NCBI GenBank assembly: GCA_030407315.1
Contig: JALQPE010000038.1
Location: 124,001-188,000 of the forward strand
DNA from: Asparagopsis taxiformis
Lineage: Eukaryota > Rhodophyta > Florideophyceae > Bonnemaisoniales > Bonnemaisoniaceae
Direction: 5' to 3'
DNA: 64,000 nt
Part shown: one piece after another, positions 20,552 to 30,493 of the stretch
How positions within the stretch are numbered: the first letter of the stretch is position 1
Layout: every line of letters begins with the position of its first letter
The notes under the pieces: generated by a model
The model's database searches: none
What the model was told of the DNA's origin: nothing
The model's input: the letters and a program-made list of their open reading frames with translations, nothing else
Program-made: the position numbers and the translations under genes

Positions 20552-23035
20552 TCATTCTCGCCCAATCTCCATCACAGACGCTTCCCGATGCTCCTTGCTG
20601 GAGCCCGATCTCGCTGCACTGCGAACCCGTTCGACATCGCACCGCGTCCCGTCGGCAAACCAGAAGCCAAACCTTTTGGCTCGTTTCATCTTCTCGTCGA
20701 CCCCGATCACAAAGTTGTTGTTCAGCACCACTGGATACAGACTCGCCTCGCTTTGATAGTATTTGCGTTGCTCGACCCGCTTCCCATCCTTGTCCTCAAA
20801 GTCCAGAAACCACGTGCCGTCGACAAACAGCTCCTTGTTCAGCACACTGTACTTGGCCCCCGGGAATCGCTGCCTGTGCGACCAGTCTTTTCTCAGCACC
20901 AATTTCGTCAACAACGATTGGTCGTTTGCAATGTAGTGAAACTTATTCTCATGTGCCTCTCGCGTTTTCAACGACGACTTGTAGCTCCTGAAAAATCGTT
21001 CCACAACCGTGCGCATTATCTCCCGAGTTGAAATCGTCGGTCGTAGATAGAAAAAGTTGCCAGCTACTTCGCCACGTGTGTTGATCGTCACCACCATGTC
21101 AGCACTTTTCACCTCGTTGAACATCTCCCCGTCATCCTCGCTCGTGCCGCCCTCTGCCCCGTCTCGTAGCGCATGCTCGATATATGGCACCGGGTCACTC
21201 AGACAAATTTGATCCGTCTCAAACTGTAATATACTCAGCCCGTGCTCCAATATATCACGTAGCAGAAATGTCCGCTCCAGCATCAACATCCAGTATTCAG
21301 AAGATCCAAAGTCAAGCGCGACATCCGCTGATTTACCTTTGGACAGTGCACCAATTGCACCCTCCATGCAAACAATAAGTGACCCTTGTTCCAATCGTGG
21401 ATGTTGCCCAATAAATTGTTTCAGCGCTTCTGCGACCTTGTTGTCACTGGTCACCAGTACAATTGACGGTGGAACAATGTCCAACACAACGACATTACAC
21501 AACCAACTAATCGTTGTATCCACAAATGCGCCTGTAACCAATGTGAAAGAGATTGAGTCAGTCCCTCGAGACCTTGCAAACTCGCTAATGCGACGAACAA
21601 CATCTCGATATTTCAACGCCGCTTCGCCGTGGATTAAATCCTCAATATCTACCCCTGCCGTTCTCCCACCCTCTATATCCGATTTCAACCCGAATCTAGT
21701 ATCTGCCGTAGTCGTGTTACCGTTCGCCTTGACTAGTACCGGTCGTTCAGGTACTGCAATATTTTTCAAACTCCCATCAAACTTGTTGGCGTCCAGCTCC
21801 GACATGTGATCGATAACGACAGGGCCATCTCGTCCAGCTCCGGAAACAAACTCGCCAGACGAACCAAAAGTCCGCAGAATGAGTGCTTGGTTGTCTGGCA
21901 GCACCGGATGTAAAACACGCTCGTTATAAATGGACAGAAACTGTGCAAACCACGCGCGTACAGGTTGCACACGAAAAGACTCTACAAGGTTGTAGCCGCC
22001 CACAGTCAATTCAGGCTCAAGCTTTGGACGTGTAAACCAAGATCTCTCGCGCATCGCATACCATTTGAGAAAGGTAATCCAAACATCTTGTGTCGGAGAA
22101 AAGGCGGCTGTCGCTGGGAAGAACTGTTCAACGAGAACGGCGCGATCGCTTGCAGGCACTCGATTCGGAGTTTTGATGGTATCAAGAGAAAATACGCCTG
22201 TACTCGCAATCATACCTCTCTCGGTTGCGAGTTTGGCCTGTTTAAGCCAAATGTAAAACTCTGGCGACACAGCCCTTGTCTTTGTGGCATCAATAAATAC
22301 AAGCGTTTCATTAACAGTACCACGACTGGGCTCCCATGTGTGCGCCCAATCAGGTTCGGATCTGACGGCAATCAACGTCCTCTCGCCATGTTCCCACGAC
22401 ATTGAGCGCACGACGGACGCGATTGAATGATCAAAACGCGGCGGGCCGAAAATCGCCACAGCGAGTGGATAGACGGGCAGCGGTAAGTAGTTGCAAGTGG
22501 AAGAAGCAAACATCCAAACGTCCAGGGCGACGGCGTCCTTGTCATAGTCGGCGGCCGAGAGGGATTTCAGCAACGGCTTGAGGTTTTCCGAGTAGCCAGC
22601 ATCGGTAATAACGATGAGTCGCAGCGAAGGGGAGGTGGTGGCCGACGCGAGGGAGAAGAAGTGGTCTTCGCGTCCAATTGCGGTGCTTGGATAAGCCATT
22701 TGGGAAGAGTGGGAAGCTAGACGTAGGAAGAGTACCAATGTGATAAAAACTTTGAAATAAAGTCCCATCTTAAAGGCGGCAAACATGTTGGCGAGTCGGG
22801 AACGACGGCCATCGGAATCTTTGTCATTGAGTCTCTTCCAGAATTTGCGCAGCGCAACCGACCACGGGACGGGTGTTTTTGCCATGGACGTCGGGAGGGT
22901 GGTGGCTGGGTAGGAGGAGGATTTTTCAGTGGAGGAATTGGCGACGCGAGTTTGCAATCTAGGCGGATTGGTGAGGGCGGCGTTGGAAGTATGTTCCGGG
23001 ACGCGCCTATTGTTTACACGGGACGAAGAGGCCAT
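20552..23035 (-). CDS. Type II membrane protein with two glycosyltransferase-like domains
   Basis: 827 aa. A short Ser/Thr-rich cytosolic N-terminus is followed by one membrane anchor (about residues 88-108; GLYFKVFITLVLFLRLA), the Golgi glycosyltransferase layout. Luminal part 1 (about 130-400) begins SLRLIVITDAGYSENLKPLL and has a GT-A-like pattern with FIDAT. Luminal part 2 (about 480-800) resembles the nucleotide-diphospho-sugar transferase family (GT77-like; Pfam Nucleotid_trans): LQFETDQICLSDP (the DxD-like D-x-I/D position), VVTINTRGEVAGNFFYLRPT, ANDQSLLTKLV, KYSVLNKELFVDGTWF. Inferred: it builds cell-wall or mucilage polysaccharide or protein glycans in the Golgi. Donor and acceptor are unknown. 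The two-domain arrangement is noteworthy. Confidence 0.75.
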   Translation of the reverse strand: MASSSRVNNRRVPEHTSNAALTNPPRLQTRVANSSTEKSSSYPATTLPTSMAKTPVPWSVALRKFWKRLNDKDSDGRRSRLANMFAAFKMGLYFKVFITLVLFLRLASHSSQMAYPSTAIGREDHFFSLASATTSPSLRLIVITDAGYSENLKPLLKSLSAADYDKDAVALDVWMFASSTCNYLPLPVYPLAVAIFGPPRFDHSIASVVRSMSWEHGERTLIAVRSEPDWAHTWEPSRGTVNETLVFIDATKTRAVSPEFYIWLKQAKLATERGMIASTGVFSLDTIKTPNRVPASDRAVLVEQFFPATAAFSPTQDVWITFLKWYAMRERSWFTRPKLEPELTVGGYNLVESFRVQPVRAWFAQFLSIYNERVLHPVLPDNQALILRTFGSSGEFVSGAGRDGPVVIDHMSELDANKFDGSLKNIAVPERPVLVKANGNTTTADTRFGLKSDIEGGRTAGVDIEDLIHGEAALKYRDVVRRISEFARSRGTDSISFTLVTGAFVDTTISWLCNVVVLDIVPPSIVLVTSDNKVAEALKQFIGQHPRLEQGSLIVCMEGAIGALSKGKSADVALDFGSSEYWMLMLERTFLLRDILEHGLSILQFETDQICLSDPVPYIEHALRDGAEGGTSEDDGEMFNEVKSADMVVTINTRGEVAGNFFYLRPTISTREIMRTVVERFFRSYKSSLKTREAHENKFHYIANDQSLLTKLVLRKDWSHRQRFPGAKYSVLNKELFVDGTWFLDFEDKDGKRVEQRKYYQSEASLYPVVLNNNFVIGVDEKMKRAKRFGFWFADGTRCDVERVRSAARSGSSKEHREASVMEIGRE

Positions 23036-23594
23036 GAAGCGAGGAAATCAGCGGGCGGAAGGAGGTGGAGAGAGCGCTAGGGAGGGCAGCATGAGGTTGA
23101 AGCACGATCAGCAAGTTGAACAACAAGGACGGGTGTTCACGCGCGTTGACGTGCGCGTCTATGAGATATCGAGTACAATTTGGTTTGCATTAAAAAGTTG
23201 CCAGCAATGATGTCCCAGCGAGTTGCATTACAGTGCTATCAATTTGGTAAAGACGGCGTCGAGAATTGCAGGCGCACACCATTACATGGTTACATTGCAG
23301 CGTCAAGTGCAAGTCGGAATATGTTTACTCATCTTGTCGCTAAAGGGTAAGAACAGATTGTAATTACAATGTAACAACATAGAGTACTAGATGGGGGTGG
23401 GTGGGTGGGTGGGTGGATAGACGGGGGGGCGGGGCGGGGCGGGCACTTGCATAGCCATCATCGTGCACGGCTCAAAGTCGGTACCGCAGACAGAAATGTC
23501 GGGAGAGCGGTTGCCATGGCAAGTTTGGAAACAACGGAAAAGCTTTACAAGTTGTTAGTCGTAGCAATAAAGTGACAGAGTTTCAGGGGCACGA
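23036..23594. other. Intergenic with G-rich (G4-capable) tract
   Basis: Divergent of nothing; 5' flank of the glycosyltransferase and 3' flank of the small gene at 23595. Contains the guanine-run tract at 23393-23443 listed separately. Confidence 0.5.
23393..23443 (+). repeat. Guanine-run tract, potential G-quadruplex
   Basis: Consecutive GGGT units followed by GGGGGGGCGGGGCGGGGCGGG: at least eight runs of three or more G within about 50 nt, with 1-nt loops. It satisfies the standard G3+N1-7 quadruplex pattern several times over. Confidence 0.9.
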
Positions 23595-23864
23595 TCAGTT
23601 ATATCTGTCTCGGGAAGTGTCCGAGCTGGAGCGAGTGTCCCTTGACTTGGATGTGCTTCTGGAGGAGGTTGATCGTCGGTTGTCGCGACGGTCGCTCTTG
23701 GAGGGTCTGGAAGGTTGGGAGCATCTTGATCGGAAGAGGGTGTCGATAGGGACGGAGTGGTCCTTCTGCAGGCCGAGGGAGGCGTACTTTTCGGGGACCT
23801 TTGTGGCGTCCTTGGCGTGATGGGTGAGGATCCAGTCGTCGGGCGAGGTGTAAGTGTCTGCCAT
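23595..23864 (-). CDS. Small hypothetical protein, Ser/Arg-rich tail
   Basis: 89 aa, start ATG at 23864 in a favourable context (CAACAATGGC). The N-terminal half reads MADTYTSPDDWILTHHAKDA and then KYASLGLQKDHSVPIDTLF; the C-terminal half is almost only Ser, Arg, Asp, Lys and Thr (RS-like). No signal peptide or membrane segment, and no family recognised. Codon use in the N-terminal half looks real, while the overlapping minus ORF of 214 aa in another frame looks like chance. Confidence 0.5.
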   Translation of the reverse strand: MADTYTSPDDWILTHHAKDATKVPEKYASLGLQKDHSVPIDTLFRSRCSQPSRPSKSDRRDNRRSTSSRSTSKSRDTRSSSDTSRDRYN

Positions 23865-24332
23865 TGTTGTTGGGTGTGTATGGGAACGACGACGAGGTGG
23901 GTGGAGTGGGTGAATGGATGGCAGTGAAGCGTCGGGTTGGGGTCGGTCTAAGTAGTGCGACAGAGAGAGTTGACGACGGGTGGTTGGCGAGAATAGAAAC
24001 GAACGATTGGGAGGGGACGTAAAGTGGAGCGCGGAGGGAGTAGTTAAATGCAGATGGTGGACACACGGCGAGGGCTACATAACCTAGAGTTGACGATAGA
24101 TATGTCGAGCGTTGCGCAGAGCAGAGCAGAGCAGTGTAGCGGCTGTTGGGTGCGCGGGCGCAAGCCGGGCTGGGCTGGTGATGGGCGCGACTCGACTTGT
24201 GGGCAGGTGGCACGTCACATGTGAGAGGTCCCGATGGATACATACCCTACTGCGTCCGGTCCTGACACGACATGTATACAGTAATTGTGTCGAGTGGTGT
24301 TATTTATGGGCGCTGCGATATTTGCAGCTCTG
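23865..24332. other. Intergenic between two small minus-strand genes
   Basis: 5' flank of the small gene at 23595-23864. No gene or RNA recognised. Confidence 0.4.
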
Positions 24333-24623
24333 TCAACGTTTTTGTGTTCGCGTTTCATAGGCGGCCGCAATTTCAAATGCGAGCGGTGTGACAGCTGAAT
24401 CTGCCGTCACGAGATCGCCGAACGGAACGGCGAGACTGGGCAGGCTGTCGCATCCGATTCTGAGTGGATGGCCATCAGTCAACCTCACAATTCCGTTCAC
24501 GGACCGCGAAACACTTGGCAATTTCCCAGCGAGAGGAATGCGCGCCTCCCAAATTTGCCGCTTCAGTAAGGGCATCGTGGACATCTGCCTTGTTTCAGGA
24601 GCAATCCCTCCAATTTCATCCAT
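24333..24623 (-). CDS. Possible small protein, unidentified
   Basis: A 96-codon frame beginning MDEIGGIAPETRQMSTMPLL and continuing RQIWEARIPLAGKLPSVSRS. Amino-acid composition is balanced and looks protein-like, without the Arg/His/Pro bias of chance ORFs here. The opposite strand is also open (24388-24813), which weakens the case. No family recognised; it could be one exon of a larger gene. Confidence 0.35.
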   Translation of the reverse strand: MDEIGGIAPETRQMSTMPLLKRQIWEARIPLAGKLPSVSRSVNGIVRLTDGHPLRIGCDSLPSLAVPFGDLVTADSAVTPLAFEIAAAYETRTQKR

Positions 24624-26339
24624 TCACATCTCGCTTCGCTCCCGCTTGCAGCAGTCCGCCACCCGCGACCCCATCTCCCACTCTGGTGGCGTATCCCGTC
24701 CGCATCCATATTTGGCATTTGCACACGCTACCATCACATTCCAGCATCATCGTGAACGCAATCTCATTTCTTCAACCATCATACATTTCTCTATCGCATT
24801 CGTCCCCTACTAGCGAGCAAACATCACGTTGCCACTGCTTCCGCACAACTGCCAGTTCCCTTCGCATCTGTATATCTTTAGATAACGGAAAGCAAAACAA
24901 CTAAATAAACTTTTTTACCTCACCATCGTGCGTCTAGAGCATACGTGGTATTACTGCCATGTACATGAATTGAGACAGCGCAACATAATGGGTGCAAGTG
25001 TGTAGGAAAGAATAATTCTGTACGTCGTTTCTGACACTGTTCTTCCAAGCCAAGGCAAACAACAACACATTTAATTATATCTCATCTCGCTCTGTAATCA
25101 CGCTTACATTGGTGCCTGCCCTTGCTCATGCCAAATGAGTGCAACAGTTGCAACTTTCTACGCAAAGATGCGTGTGCATCACACCATGTCGCAAGAGTCC
25201 AATTGGTGCGCGCCATTGTTACAAACAATCATCTCTCATGCTGCCGTCATTGCACCACGACCTTGAGTGGCATCGCAACACGGTGTGACAACATTCAAGC
25301 CGTTTTTTCAGAGGAGGCACTCGAGAAGCAACTGTTTGTTGCATCAGACTTCCACGTGATAACGGGCCAGCGCGGCGTAGCGCGGCGCATTTAAATATCA
25401 ACGCTCACCAATAATCATGCCAATCATGCCAACAACTGAATATTTGGCGCAACACAAGGTATACACACGAATCTTTTCTCATTATCTTGCGTTTTTTTCT
25501 GTCTTCCCCATTGGCGCTGCGCCTTCACCAAGCGGGTACAAACGCGCGCGCGCCGTCAGTCCAGCCCGCGTGCAACATGTCCGTCTGCTCGGGACAGTAA
25601 ACATACACTCAATCCAATTCCACGCGGGCGGGCGCGCGGGCGGGCGCGCAGCTACAACGCTGTAAAACTGCCGAAAACGTATGTGCATACAATTATTCGC
25701 TTGCGAGAGCGCACCCTGGAAACGATCTTGCACTCGACCGTTGCTATGTAGCGCTACCAGATAGTGCGAACAAGCTCAATAGCGGCGGAACAGGGAGCGC
25801 AGTGTACCATAGCGCAACACAGCGCAGCAGCGTCGATGGTAGACTCTGTAAACAGCAATGATCAGTCATCGCTAAACATTTGATGAAATCAGCTCGTATA
25901 CGATTCAATAGCACACCATTGGTCGTCACAAAATATCGCACATCTACTTGACGCGCGTCTACAATCTATCGTCTCACTGCGTCGCGACCAGGCCAGACGC
26001 GACGCGATGCAATGCGAGCGGTTGTGTATCGATGTGCATCAACGGACCGTGTGTCAGAAACTGCAACACGCCCCGTGATAGCGGTCTATCGCTCGCCACG
26101 CGAGTCATCATCACGCGTCAAGAGCTGGCAGACGCAGGACGGACACAAGCGCACTGGGCAGACGCGGAATGGAGCGGTGCAATACAATGCAGCGCATGTT
26201 CCACAAGTGTTAAAAACGGTAAAACAAATGCACCCAAATTTGGCGCCTATCAATAGACGCTGAAACATGTTACAACGCGGATGAATCGAGTGCGGAACGG
26301 AAAAATGACGGATCGATTGACGCTACCCCGGCGTCCTCC
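24624..26339. other. Intergenic, ~1.7 kb
   Basis: No gene recognised. Includes a GGGCG-rich patch at about 25625-25650 and AT-richer DNA at 24900-25100. 5' flank of the ankyrin gene. Confidence 0.45.
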
Positions 26340-26938
26340 ATGTCCCTCTACGATTTGCTTTCTAGTCGGCGCGCCGATTCCTCCTCCAGGTGCGCGCGGT
26401 GCTGTCTGTCCGCGCAGGTGCCGTGTGAGCGCATGTGCGCACATCGACGCGCCCCCTTCGCGCGCGTCGCTTATCAAGTATGTTGAGCAGACCGTCGGCG
26501 CTGACGCCGCCGAGTTGCAGCGAGTCAACGTTTTATTGGACGACGCGAAAATAGCGCCCGCGGATTGCTGGCTGTTATTCGCGGCCCGCGTGGGTGATGC
26601 ACGTACAGTGTCATGCTTGCTGCGTCTTGGTGCTGATGTAAATGTGCCTGATACCGAAGGTTCCACACCGCTCATGCGCGCTATTTCGCGCGCTCACACT
26701 GACACCGTTCGCCTTCTGCTTGATGCACCAGCCGTTGATGTAATGCTCAGCAACGGTACGTTTCATTTGCTCGATCAACCCATGTCACGTGCTCCGCCCG
26801 CGCCGCTTCTGACTTGAATTGCTTTCCTCGATAGATTGGGGTTATGACGCCCGCAAGTATTTGGACATTATACGACTCAGCAAACCACTCCAGTTCCAAC
26901 AAATCAGTGTATTATTAGACGCAAAGAAACATAGATAA
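26340..26938 (+). CDS. Ankyrin-repeat protein
   Basis: The last two exons are clear. The main exon (to 26755) encodes ankyrin repeats: DCWLLFAARVGDARTVSCLL, GADVNVPD, EGSTPLMRAISRAHTDTVRL, LLDAPAVDV. A GTACGT...TAG intron (26756-26834, 79 nt) splits an Asp codon, and the last exon (26835-26938) adds WGYDARKYLDIIRLSKPLQF to the stop. The start is uncertain. The ATG at 26340 (MSLYDLLSSRRADSSS) is in another frame; joining it would need a 28-nt GT...AG segment (26390-26417). The alternative is the in-frame ATG at 26281, whose first 40 residues look non-coding. Probable protein-interaction module; partners unknown. Converges with the DDT gene, stops 40 nt apart. Confidence 0.7.
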
Positions 26939-26978
26939 CTCGAGGTGATCCTGCTTTACAAGATATGCATCCCTCTAT

Positions 26979-29849
26979 CTATTTCTCAACGTTGCGATAC
27001 TCCAAAAACGAGCTCATTACCTTGTTCTTCTTCGCTTTTGCCGCCTTCATTTTCGACGCTTCATTATTCGCTTTCCGTTTCCCAGCTCGAGTTGTCCGTC
27101 CCGTGTTCTCTGTCCCCGATTCCTCACTCTCCTGTGCTTCCAGTTCGGCCGCTTCCGCCATTTTCGCCTCCATATTCATTTCCGCTACTATTTCATCCTT
27201 CCGCCGCTCGATATTCTTCTTCAGACTTTGTTCTTCCCGACGACTCGGTGACAGCCATTTTAAAAGCTTCTCAACCTCCTCTTTGTTACTCAATGCACTC
27301 CACACACCCTTCCCCGTCTCCTCAACCCATACACGTCCGCATCCCTGAAAAAACCAGTAGCACCGATTCTCCCGGTCAGTCCCTATTGGGTACGTCCGAA
27401 CCGGGTCCTCATGTCTAGGTCGCAACGGCATTTGTGCAGATGGTATATAATTACTCGCAATGTCGCTTTCCCTTGCATAACTCCCCGTTCGGTTTCGCAA
27501 ACGAATATTCTTCAACGTTTTCAGACTTGCCCGTACCTTATCGATTTTACCCACCATCGCTTCGGCTTCACGCTCTTTCACACGACGTTCCGCATTTTCC
27601 TTCCGTTCTTTTTGCGCTGCCTGCAGTTTCTCTTGCCTAGTCAGTACCTCCTCCTTCTCAGTACTACCGTCCCCGTTCAATGTGCTCGCAGACTTTTCCT
27701 TCCCTGCCGACCCCGCCCCCTTCTCGCCTTCCGATTCCGCGATGGAATCCAGTAGTCCGTTTTTCGTCCGGAACTGCAGCAATTCATTTCGCAACTCTCG
27801 AAGCTGAAGTTCAAGCTTCTTTCGATTGGCAGAATTTTCCTCCCGAGCCCTCTTCTTCTCTTCCTCTGCATGGTCCATGCTGTCCGTGATGCATTCTCGC
27901 AAGATATCGCTCATGGTTGCATAGTCAATAAGCTCGCGCAACACTCGCAGTTTTGCGGCCGCGTCAATTTCTCTATAAAACGCCCATTTGCTCGAAGACT
28001 TTGCCAGCTTGCGCACAGTTGAATGCAAGAAATGATCGTCAACTTCGTCCGATTCAAACGATAAGATGCGAGGAAGTTCGTCCAGAATTGCAGATATCTG
28101 GTTCTTCGAGTTCTTAGCCGATAATTTACGAACAACTGATTCCGTAATGCCCAGCTCTGTGATGAGATCCGAGTCTGTCAAGATCATTTGAACGAGGCGA
28201 GTTATGCATGCGTCCAGCAATGGAGAGCGGTCATCGTGCACAAGTGCTTGCTCTAAATGTTTCAAGGGGAACGGTGAAAGGCGTAGTGACTTTGCAAATG
28301 CAGTGACAAACTCCCATAGTTGCAACAAATCGCCGATTGCTTCTTGCGGTATTCCGCAAAAATCTGTGCATAGAGTTGGATAAGGCTCTTTCGGATCAAT
28401 GATGGGTGTCGCCTTTCTGCGCATTACTTTTTCTCTACTTCGTACTCTCGGGCGCTTCAGAGGAAGTTCTTGTTCGCTGCCGATCACAGAGCCCTCCTTT
28501 ATTTGTTCAACTTCGCTGTCGTTGCCAGAGCTTGTTTCACCGATATCAGCCACGTTGCCGTCCTTTTCTTCTTCTTCGGTGACCGCTGCAGTAATACTGT
28601 CATCCCGTGACGGGGTCTCTGGCTTTTTCTTGTCTCTATCACTGCGCGTCGAGTCGACATATAGCTGGGCATGAAGAACGTCCTCATCTTTTGCAAACGA
28701 TGATTTTCGGCTTGGACCTTTCCTGCGCGTGGTCACTTCAGCTTGGCGCTGTTCCTTGTATGTGGCCTCCATAATCCTATGCTTCCTCGACATATGAGAG
28801 GCGGGGCCCTTTCGTTTGATTGGGGGAGGCTCATCCACCTCGCTGTCCTTTTGCGCGCGAGGCGGGCTTCGTTCAAGGGTATTCGGAGGGGTATGGCTGC
28901 TTTCACGGCATTCGAGTGGAACAGGGCCTGGAGATGGCGGTTCATCCGAAATACTGTCATTATCAACTGCGAGTCGTTGAGCGATATTTTGGCGCTCTTC
29001 ACGAATTGGCGGCATTCGGGCACGTTCGCGTTTTCGAATTTGACTCTTTTTACGCAGAACGGGCGTTATTTGCTCATCATCAACATCGTGTTCCTCGACC
29101 GCATCATTTTTGGGGACAAATGCTCTCTCAACGGACACGCTATCTTCGGGATGTGACGCATGCACTTTAGACCTCCTGTGGCGCTCTGGTGCGTCATACA
29201 TGGCGCTTATTCGCTGATGTTCTCGCTCCAGACGCGACGCATGATAGTCTTCCACTTCGCTGCTCGCGTACTGGGGAATATTAGAATATGGCGTCGGATA
29301 GGGCAGATACGAGACATAGGGCTCGGCTCGGTGGGCGGAATATCTGGCATGCGGAGCGACGGGATACATGTCTGGATGCGGAGGCAAACGGGAATCCATC
29401 TGCGACTGTCTGGCGTAAACATGACGTGGAACGGGCCGTCTGCTCTGGCGCTGATCGGAGGGGAATTGGTGGGGCGGTTGTGCCTGGGGATGGGCGTCGC
29501 GCGTTGGAGAGTTTGTATACGAAGGGGCGGGACGATATTCGTAGCCGCCTTCCACGGAGACGATACGGGCGCGGGGCTCGGGTTGGTGCGGATAGACGGG
29601 CGGAGGACGATCGGGGGAGGAGTAACGGCTGGCGGGACGGGCGTGGTCGGGATAGTCGCGGTAGACGTAGTCGACATGTTGCGGGGTCGGCTCCTCGAAG
29701 GCGTATGGGGACGCGTAGCGATAGTGGATGGTGTTGCCCATGTGACGCACCTCGACGGTGGGGGGCAGCTGGTAGACGGGGCCGGTGTAGACGATTTGTT
29801 GGGCGGGCGGCACGTAGGCATACGGGGCGGACGCGGTTGCGAGCGGCAT
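26979..29849 (-). CDS. DDT/WHIM-domain subunit of an ISWI-type chromatin remodeller
   Basis: 956 aa, single exon. The N-terminal ~210 residues are Pro/Tyr-rich and disordered. A charged middle follows, then a DDT domain near 505-565 (LLQLWEFVTAFAKSLRLSPF, PLKHLEQALV), a WHIM1 helix near 630 (LRVLRELIDYATMSDILREC), a coiled coil (about 655-720), WHIM2/WSD near 815-870 (YPIGTDRENRCYWFF, VWVEE, GVWSALSNKEEVEKLLKWL) and a Lys-rich tail. In animals (ACF1/BAZ1), fungi (Itc1) and plants (RLT, DDR) this module binds ISWI ATPases and senses linker DNA. No PHD or bromodomain follows, so it is closer to Itc1/DDR types. Expected location is the nucleus. Confidence 0.85.
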   Translation of the reverse strand: MPLATASAPYAYVPPAQQIVYTGPVYQLPPTVEVRHMGNTIHYRYASPYAFEEPTPQHVDYVYRDYPDHARPASRYSSPDRPPPVYPHQPEPRARIVSVEGGYEYRPAPSYTNSPTRDAHPQAQPPHQFPSDQRQSRRPVPRHVYARQSQMDSRLPPHPDMYPVAPHARYSAHRAEPYVSYLPYPTPYSNIPQYASSEVEDYHASRLEREHQRISAMYDAPERHRRSKVHASHPEDSVSVERAFVPKNDAVEEHDVDDEQITPVLRKKSQIRKRERARMPPIREERQNIAQRLAVDNDSISDEPPSPGPVPLECRESSHTPPNTLERSPPRAQKDSEVDEPPPIKRKGPASHMSRKHRIMEATYKEQRQAEVTTRRKGPSRKSSFAKDEDVLHAQLYVDSTRSDRDKKKPETPSRDDSITAAVTEEEEKDGNVADIGETSSGNDSEVEQIKEGSVIGSEQELPLKRPRVRSREKVMRRKATPIIDPKEPYPTLCTDFCGIPQEAIGDLLQLWEFVTAFAKSLRLSPFPLKHLEQALVHDDRSPLLDACITRLVQMILTDSDLITELGITESVVRKLSAKNSKNQISAILDELPRILSFESDEVDDHFLHSTVRKLAKSSSKWAFYREIDAAAKLRVLRELIDYATMSDILRECITDSMDHAEEEKKRAREENSANRKKLELQLRELRNELLQFRTKNGLLDSIAESEGEKGAGSAGKEKSASTLNGDGSTEKEEVLTRQEKLQAAQKERKENAERRVKEREAEAMVGKIDKVRASLKTLKNIRLRNRTGSYARESDIASNYIPSAQMPLRPRHEDPVRTYPIGTDRENRCYWFFQGCGRVWVEETGKGVWSALSNKEEVEKLLKWLSPSRREEQSLKKNIERRKDEIVAEMNMEAKMAEAAELEAQESEESGTENTGRTTRAGKRKANNEASKMKAAKAKKNKVMSSFLEYRNVEK

Positions 29850-30493
29850 GGTGGGGCGGGCGGGGAGAGGGAGGGACGTGTGGTGGCGGCGCGACGATCA
29901 GTGTCATTGAGGATGTTCTTTATGTCCATTGTGCGGTGGACGGGCGGGCGGGCGGACGGGCGGACGACGCGTCGTTAGGACATGGTGAAGTTGAGAAATA
30001 TATACAGTGGATGTGGATGGTAACAATCAAGATGATCGGATATATGAAAATCGAGGGGCTGGCAGTGCTGGTGGCTGCGGTTGCGAGGATGCAGATGTGA
30101 CATAATTATACGAGATACAAGGCAATTGATTGGCTGCGTTGACAGGTAGTGCGGCGGCGGATAACGCCGTGTGCTGTACAGCAGTTGGCCAATCATATGC
30201 GCACAGCTCGCACATGCGTTGATGCCTGCACCCTCCTTCGAATGTCCCAGTGCTCGCCGTTGAACCGCAGATCGAGTCGGCCCGATTCGATTTACTTTTT
30301 TTCAACAGTCATGCGATACATGATGTGTCACTGTATGATCACAAATCTCGACGCTGGGGCACTGCCGTACCTCATGTCAGATGAGAAATTTTCAAAATCT
30401 TTCCAGAAAATAATTGCCTCGAGTGTCAGCCCTGTTTACCACCAACGCCCGCAACCTATCGCCCCATCCGTCCGCCAGCCCGCCATCTTGCTC
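29850..30493. other. Intergenic/divergent promoter between DDT gene and PRA1
   Basis: Contains GGGCGGGCGGGCGG (29938-29966), which could form a G-quadruplex, and CCAAT-like sites on both strands (about 30130 and 30188). Probably a shared bidirectional promoter region. Confidence 0.5.
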
